The position numbers were made by a program, and so were the translations under genes. From Candidatus Thiosymbion ectosymbiont of Catanema sp. Cochon2018 (GTDB lineage Bacteria; Pseudomonadota; Gammaproteobacteria; Chromatiales; Chromatiaceae), in the NCBI GenBank assembly GCA_011392765.1, contig WYCW01000002.1:280917-344916 (forward strand): a stretch of DNA of 64,000 bases, read 5' to 3'. This document shows positions 60,775 to 64,000 of this stretch, in pieces; within the stretch, counting starts at the first letter, position 1; each line of letters begins with the position of its first letter. The notes under the pieces are model-generated. The model saw only the letters and a list, made by a program, of their open reading frames with translations. It had not been told where the DNA came from and made no database searches.

Positions 60775-62530
60775 AGACTGTGAAAGAATTCGCCCGTGCT
60801 TGCGGGCCTTGGGTTGCAGCCCCTCGGAAGCCCGGAAAGCGGTGCCCAGGCGCTAAATCGGCGGTGTCTAGCCGCTGAGTGCCGGCTCCTGGATTTGTGG
60901 TGGGCAAGTCCATAAATAGCTAATAAAAACAGCGTGTTATTCTTCATGCGGCCAGGTGTGTGAGGACCTGGCTGTTCCCGACCTGTTTTCGCCGGACGCA
61001 GTAATCCCTCAGTGCACCGACCCCGAGCCGGTTGACCACCCGCAGGAGGTTGTAGCCAAGAATCATCAGGCTCATCTCACCGCGGACCTTCTTGAAGCCG
61101 CGTACCAGAAAGTGGTCCCAGCCGAACCAGCGTTTGAGCGTACCGAAGGGGTGTTCGACCAGACCGGCACGCTGACGCATCTTCTCTGGCCCCGATTCGG
61201 CCATCCGTTGCCGGTGGGCTTCGATCAACTCAGCATGCTCGCTGCGATAGATACGGCGTGCAGCGCCGGAGGCCGGTAGACACACCGCCTTGAGCGGGCA
61301 GTCCCGGCACTGACTGGCGGGACGGCTGTAGCGAGTACGCCGAATGCCGTTCTTCTGCTGTGGCTGACCGCGCCGGGGCAGTAATTCGCCGGCGGGGCAG
61401 ATGTAAACATCACGGGTTGAGTTGTATTGGAAGCGTTTACCGCTCAGGCGGCCCTGGCCGGTGACCGCCTTGTGCTTATCCGGGATCGGGACGTAGACGG
61501 TCGCACCGGCCGCTTCGCAGGCCGCCAGTTCGACCTCGCTGTAGTAACCGCTGTCGGCCACCGCGGTGATTGCGTTGACCGACATGATTTCCATCGCCGC
61601 TCGGCATTGGCCGCTGAGCTGGTTCTGATCGTTCCCTTCGTTGGTAACTTCGTGAGACACAATGAGTTTGTGTTTGTCATCCACGCAACTTTGCACGTTA
61701 TAGCCGGTGACCTGCTGTTTCCCCTTGCTCAAGGCCCGTGCATCGGGGTCGGTACGGGAGAATTGGGTCTCACCGCTCGTCTCCAGTCGCTCCAGTTGCG
61801 CCTGCTTGCGTGCCTGGCGTTCCTTGAGTTCCTTCAACTTCTCGGCAAGGGCGGGGTCTTCATCAAGCCCGTCGCCCGCCTGATCTTCCTGTGCATCGTT
61901 GGCATCGAGGGACTGCGTGTAGGCTTCCAGATCACGTTCGATCTTTTTCAGTTCGGTTTCCAGGTGCTTCTTGGTGGTGATGCTGGCGTCACTGGCGCTG
62001 GCATGAAAAAAGGAGCCGTCGATGGCGATGGTCTCTCCTCCCAACAGGTCCAACTCGTGGCACAGCATCACGAAATCACGGTTCGCCGCGCGCAGGGCTT
62101 TTCCGTTTACCCGCCGAAACTCGGCAATGGTGCGGTAGCTTGGGACCAATCCCTCCAGCAGCCAGATCAGCTCCAAGTTACGTCGGCACTCACGCTCCAG
62201 ACGCCGCGAGCTCCGTACCCGGTTGAGATAGCCGTAAAGATACAGCTTGAGCAGCAGGCCCGGATCGAACGCCGGCTGACCGGGCGTCAGATCGCCGCCG
62301 CTCTTGGTAAAGCCCAACTCCGGCAGGTCGAGCGTATCGACGGAGGCGTCGATCGCCCGAACCAGGTTGGTCTCGCTGACGTAATCTTCGACCCGCGGCG
62401 GCAGCAGGGCTTCCTGCGCTCGGGCGGTACCTTGCTTGTAACGTCTCGCCACAACTGTCAGCCTATTGAAGCTCGCTTGACCGGGAGTTTACACCTGACA
62501 CCACCAGCGGCGAATTCTTTCACAGTCTCA
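60775..62530 (-). mobile_element. IS1182-type insertion sequence, complete
   Basis: Terminal inverted repeats starting GAGACTGTGAAAGAATTCGC (left, 60775 onward) and its perfect inverse (right, ending 62530). AATT lies directly outside each end (60771-60774 and 62531-62534) and is probably the 4-bp target duplication; because it is palindromic, the ends could also be counted as 26-bp perfect repeats (60769-60794, 62509-62534). One transposase gene is inside. It splits the nif segment between the TPR gene and nifW. Confidence 0.85.
60944..62452 (-). CDS. IS1182-family transposase
   Basis: A 502-residue DDE transposase: N-terminal domain with DLTPGQPAFDPGLLLKLYLY and GYLNRVRSSRRLERECRRNL, IAIDGSFFHA (first Asp), TAVADSGYYSEVELAACEAA (second Asp), a four-Cys insert (CRDCPLKAVCLP), and the end VEHPFGTLKRWFGWDHFLVR (Glu region differs from IS4). 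The frame is complete, so the element may be active. Start 62452. Confidence 0.9.
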   Translation of the reverse strand: MARRYKQGTARAQEALLPPRVEDYVSETNLVRAIDASVDTLDLPELGFTKSGGDLTPGQPAFDPGLLLKLYLYGYLNRVRSSRRLERECRRNLELIWLLEGLVPSYRTIAEFRRVNGKALRAANRDFVMLCHELDLLGGETIAIDGSFFHASASDASITTKKHLETELKKIERDLEAYTQSLDANDAQEDQAGDGLDEDPALAEKLKELKERQARKQAQLERLETSGETQFSRTDPDARALSKGKQQVTGYNVQSCVDDKHKLIVSHEVTNEGNDQNQLSGQCRAAMEIMSVNAITAVADSGYYSEVELAACEAAGATVYVPIPDKHKAVTGQGRLSGKRFQYNSTRDVYICPAGELLPRRGQPQQKNGIRRTRYSRPASQCRDCPLKAVCLPASGAARRIYRSEHAELIEAHRQRMAESGPEKMRQRAGLVEHPFGTLKRWFGWDHFLVRGFKKVRGEMSLMILGYNLLRVVNRLGVGALRDYCVRRKQVGNSQVLTHLAA

Positions 62531-62642
62531 ATTGTGTTGGACACGCTACGAATACCGATTAATACAACCACGAAAAAACACGAACCCCAATTTTCGTGTT
62601 TGCCGTGGTTTCATACGGCATTGCGATTGAACAGAAGCCGAC

Positions 62643-62972
62643 GTGAAAGACGAAGATTTTGAACGCGCGCTGGAGGAGCTCGAAAGCGCCGAGGATTTCC
62701 TCACTTATTTCGGCGTCGATTTCGATCCCCCCGTGGTCCATGTCAATCGCCTGCACATCCTGCAGCGCTTCCATGACTATCTCGCGGGTATCGAGGCGAT
62801 GCCGATCGCTGCGGACCAGCGCCGTTCCCTCTACGCCAAGCTACTGGCCAGGGCCTACCAGGACTTCGTCGAATCCGATGCCCGGACAGAGAAGGTATTC
62901 CGGATCTTCCAGTCGAAGACCGCGACGGTCGACCTTGAGGACCTGACCGCTCAGCTGCCCCGTGCGCCCTGA
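62643..62972 (+). CDS. nifW: Nitrogenase-stabilizing protein NifW
   Basis: A 109-residue protein: EDFERALEELESAEDFLTYF, GVDFDPPVVHVNRLHILQRF, and ARAYQDFVESDARTEKVFRI, the NifW pattern. NifW helps nitrogenase MoFe protein maturation and protection against oxygen. GTG start at 62643. Overlaps nifZ by 11 bases, so the two are co-translated. Confidence 0.9.
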   Translation: MKDEDFERALEELESAEDFLTYFGVDFDPPVVHVNRLHILQRFHDYLAGIEAMPIAADQRRSLYAKLLARAYQDFVESDARTEKVFRIFQSKTATVDLEDLTAQLPRAP

Positions 62973-63414
62973 ATTCGACTACGGGGACGCGGTGCGCGTA
63001 CTGCGGAACCTGCACAATGACGGAACCTATCCGGGGCTGGCCGTCGGCGAGCTCCTGGTGCGACGGGGCAGCGTCGGGTTCGTGCAAGATGTGGGCACCT
63101 TTCTCCAAGACCAGATCATCTATGCGGTCCACTTCCTCACCGAGGACAAGCTGGTGGGCTACCGGGAGCAGGAACTTCAACCAGCGGATGCACCCTGGAC
63201 ACCCAGCCGGTTCGAGTTTCGCGACCGGGTCCTGGCCAGGGTTCCATTAGGCATCCGGGGCGAGGTACTGGTCGAAGCGGGTGAGGTGGGGGAAATCCTG
63301 AAGGTCCTGTGCGACCTCCCCGACGGTGTCTGTTACCACGTGCATTTCAGCGGGGGGCTTACCCTACAGGTCCCGGAGACCGCCCTGGAGCCATTAGGTT
63401 CCAAATACAGATGA
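62962..63414 (+). CDS. nifZ: NifZ, MoFe-protein P-cluster maturation factor
   Basis: A 150-residue protein with two NifZ-type SH3-like repeats: FDYGDAVRVLRNLHNDGTYP, GELLVRRGSVGFVQDVGTFL, IIYAVHFLTEDKLVGYREQE, and a second set RGEVLVEAGEVGEILKVLCD, YHVHFSGGLTLQVPETALE. NifZ is needed for formation of the second P-cluster. GTG start at 62962 inside nifW. Confidence 0.88.
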   Translation: MRPEFDYGDAVRVLRNLHNDGTYPGLAVGELLVRRGSVGFVQDVGTFLQDQIIYAVHFLTEDKLVGYREQELQPADAPWTPSRFEFRDRVLARVPLGIRGEVLVEAGEVGEILKVLCDLPDGVCYHVHFSGGLTLQVPETALEPLGSKYR

Positions 63415-63439
63415 TCCGAACTACCGATAGCATTGAGCC

Positions 63440-63570
63440 GCTAGGATTCCTTGAGGGACCGAATTTTGTGCAAATGAGTCAAATTTCGCAAACATCTAAC
63501 CCCTCTCGTTATCGTTGTCGGGATCGGGATCGGGATCGGGATCGGGATCGAAATTCGGTAGTGGTAAATA
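63440..63570. repeat. 'Ctaggat' repeat, GGGATC array and MITE end
   Basis: 63440-63491: 'ctaggattccttgagggacc' repeat, a divergent copy. 63517-63550: tandem 'gggatc' units. 63554: 'ggtagtggtaaat', a single left end of the GGTAGTGG family without a matching right end in view. Confidence 0.6.
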
Positions 63571-63728
63571 CCAGAGTGATGTAGTAAAATATCAATTCTT
63601 AGTCATTCAAGGCAATGCGATTTTTAGCATCTATTTGGTACTAAATTTCAGCGGCCCTCTCCAGAATGATTCAGTGGGGTTTGAATGACTACCTTACAGG
63701 CATCAATTCAAGCACAGGGTTTTTCGCT

Positions 63729-64000
63729 ATGATTCTTGAAAAGAAAGTCCACGTTTGCCGCAAATGTCAAAGTGAAGAGATTGTCAAGAATGGCACAAAT
63801 GGGAGTGGCAGTCCACAATATCATTGTAAAACCTGTGGTGCTTATGGCGTACTTGAACCCCGACAGGATTATACGGAAGAAGAAAAAGAGATCATTATAA
63901 AAGCTTATCAAGAACGCTCCAGTATGCGCGGGATCGAACGGACTTTTGGGGTTTGTCGACAAACCTTGAATGCCTGGTTAAAAAAAAGGCAGAACAGCTC
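63729..64000 (+). CDS. IS1-type transposase, N-terminal part, cut by the window edge
   Basis: From ATG 63729: zinc-ribbon VCRKCQSEEIVKNG and YHCKTCGAYG, then a helix-turn-helix SSMRGIERTFGVCRQTLNAW. This is the InsA-like N-terminal region of IS1-family transposases. AT-rich. The frame is open to base 64000. Confidence 0.75.
   Translation, partial: MILEKKVHVCRKCQSEEIVKNGTNGSGSPQYHCKTCGAYGVLEPRQDYTEEEKEIIIKAYQERSSMRGIERTFGVCRQTLNAWLKKRQNS

Noticed and set aside
1-64000. tRNA or rRNA genes.
   Set aside because: I saw no cloverleaf-like segment with CCA or conserved T-loop sequence and no rRNA signature; a dedicated scan would be needed to be certain.

Overview
This window looks like the chromosome of a sulfur-oxidising, nitrogen-fixing gammaproteobacterium of the Chromatiales type. 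The main evidence is a qmoA-qmoB-hdrC-hdrB set, which carries electrons for the APS reductase branch of sulfur oxidation, and a nif segment with fused nifEN, nif ferredoxin, nifV, nifW and nifZ. Ordinary gammaproteobacterial genes lie between them (ftsK, ribBX-ribH-nusB-thiL-pgpA, prc, pgeF, rluD, bamD, pcm, pdxST). The many miniature transposons, hairpin repeats and freshly broken genes would fit a host-associated or recently bottlenecked lineage; that is inference.

Layout. 1-16.3 kb is an accessory and defence island: three Rpn-type nuclease genes or remnants, a Phd/PIN pair with a dead toxin, a TIR-STAND-WD40 protein split by one amber codon, a CopG/BrnT-like pair with a frameshifted toxin, a NACHT-LRR NTPase, and three copies of a two-gene unit (a small protein plus a HEPN protein) mixed with copies of the hdrB 3' end and terminator. 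16.35-22.9 kb, minus strand, is qmoA-qmoB-[M48 peptidase]-hdrC-orf-hdrB. 23.4-30.7 kb holds a Uma2 nuclease gene, an amidase, pcm, a UPF0114 membrane protein, a HAD-pdxS-pdxT operon and an orphan Nif11 leader. 31.2-45.3 kb is mostly housekeeping, with an AT-rich EcoRV-like restriction-modification pair wedged between ribBX and ribH. 45.8-48.6 kb is a decayed glycan locus. 48.8-52.0 kb is a tandem pair of ATPase/PD-(D/E)XK proteins. 52.3-54.3 kb is an AT-rich membrane TPR protein, again cut by one amber codon. 54.8-63.4 kb is the nif segment, interrupted by an intact IS1182-type element and by small repeats. The right edge carries the start of an IS1-type transposase.

Repeats. I see several miniature inverted-repeat families. 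One starts GGTAGTGGTAAA and one starts GGCTCTTTATGGATTCC; both show 8-bp target duplications in at least one copy. Others sit at CTAG sites, often exactly on TAG stop codons. These elements flank the M48 gene inside the qmo/hdr locus, sit next to nifEN and inside the fdx-nifV gap, and abut several gene ends.

Most notable points: repeated single in-frame amber interruptions of otherwise intact accessory genes; complementary decay of the HEPN gene pairs; an EcoRV-like system inside the riboflavin cluster; a sigma-54-type promoter placed directly before fused nifEN; and the MITE-flanked M48 gene that separates qmoAB from hdrCB.
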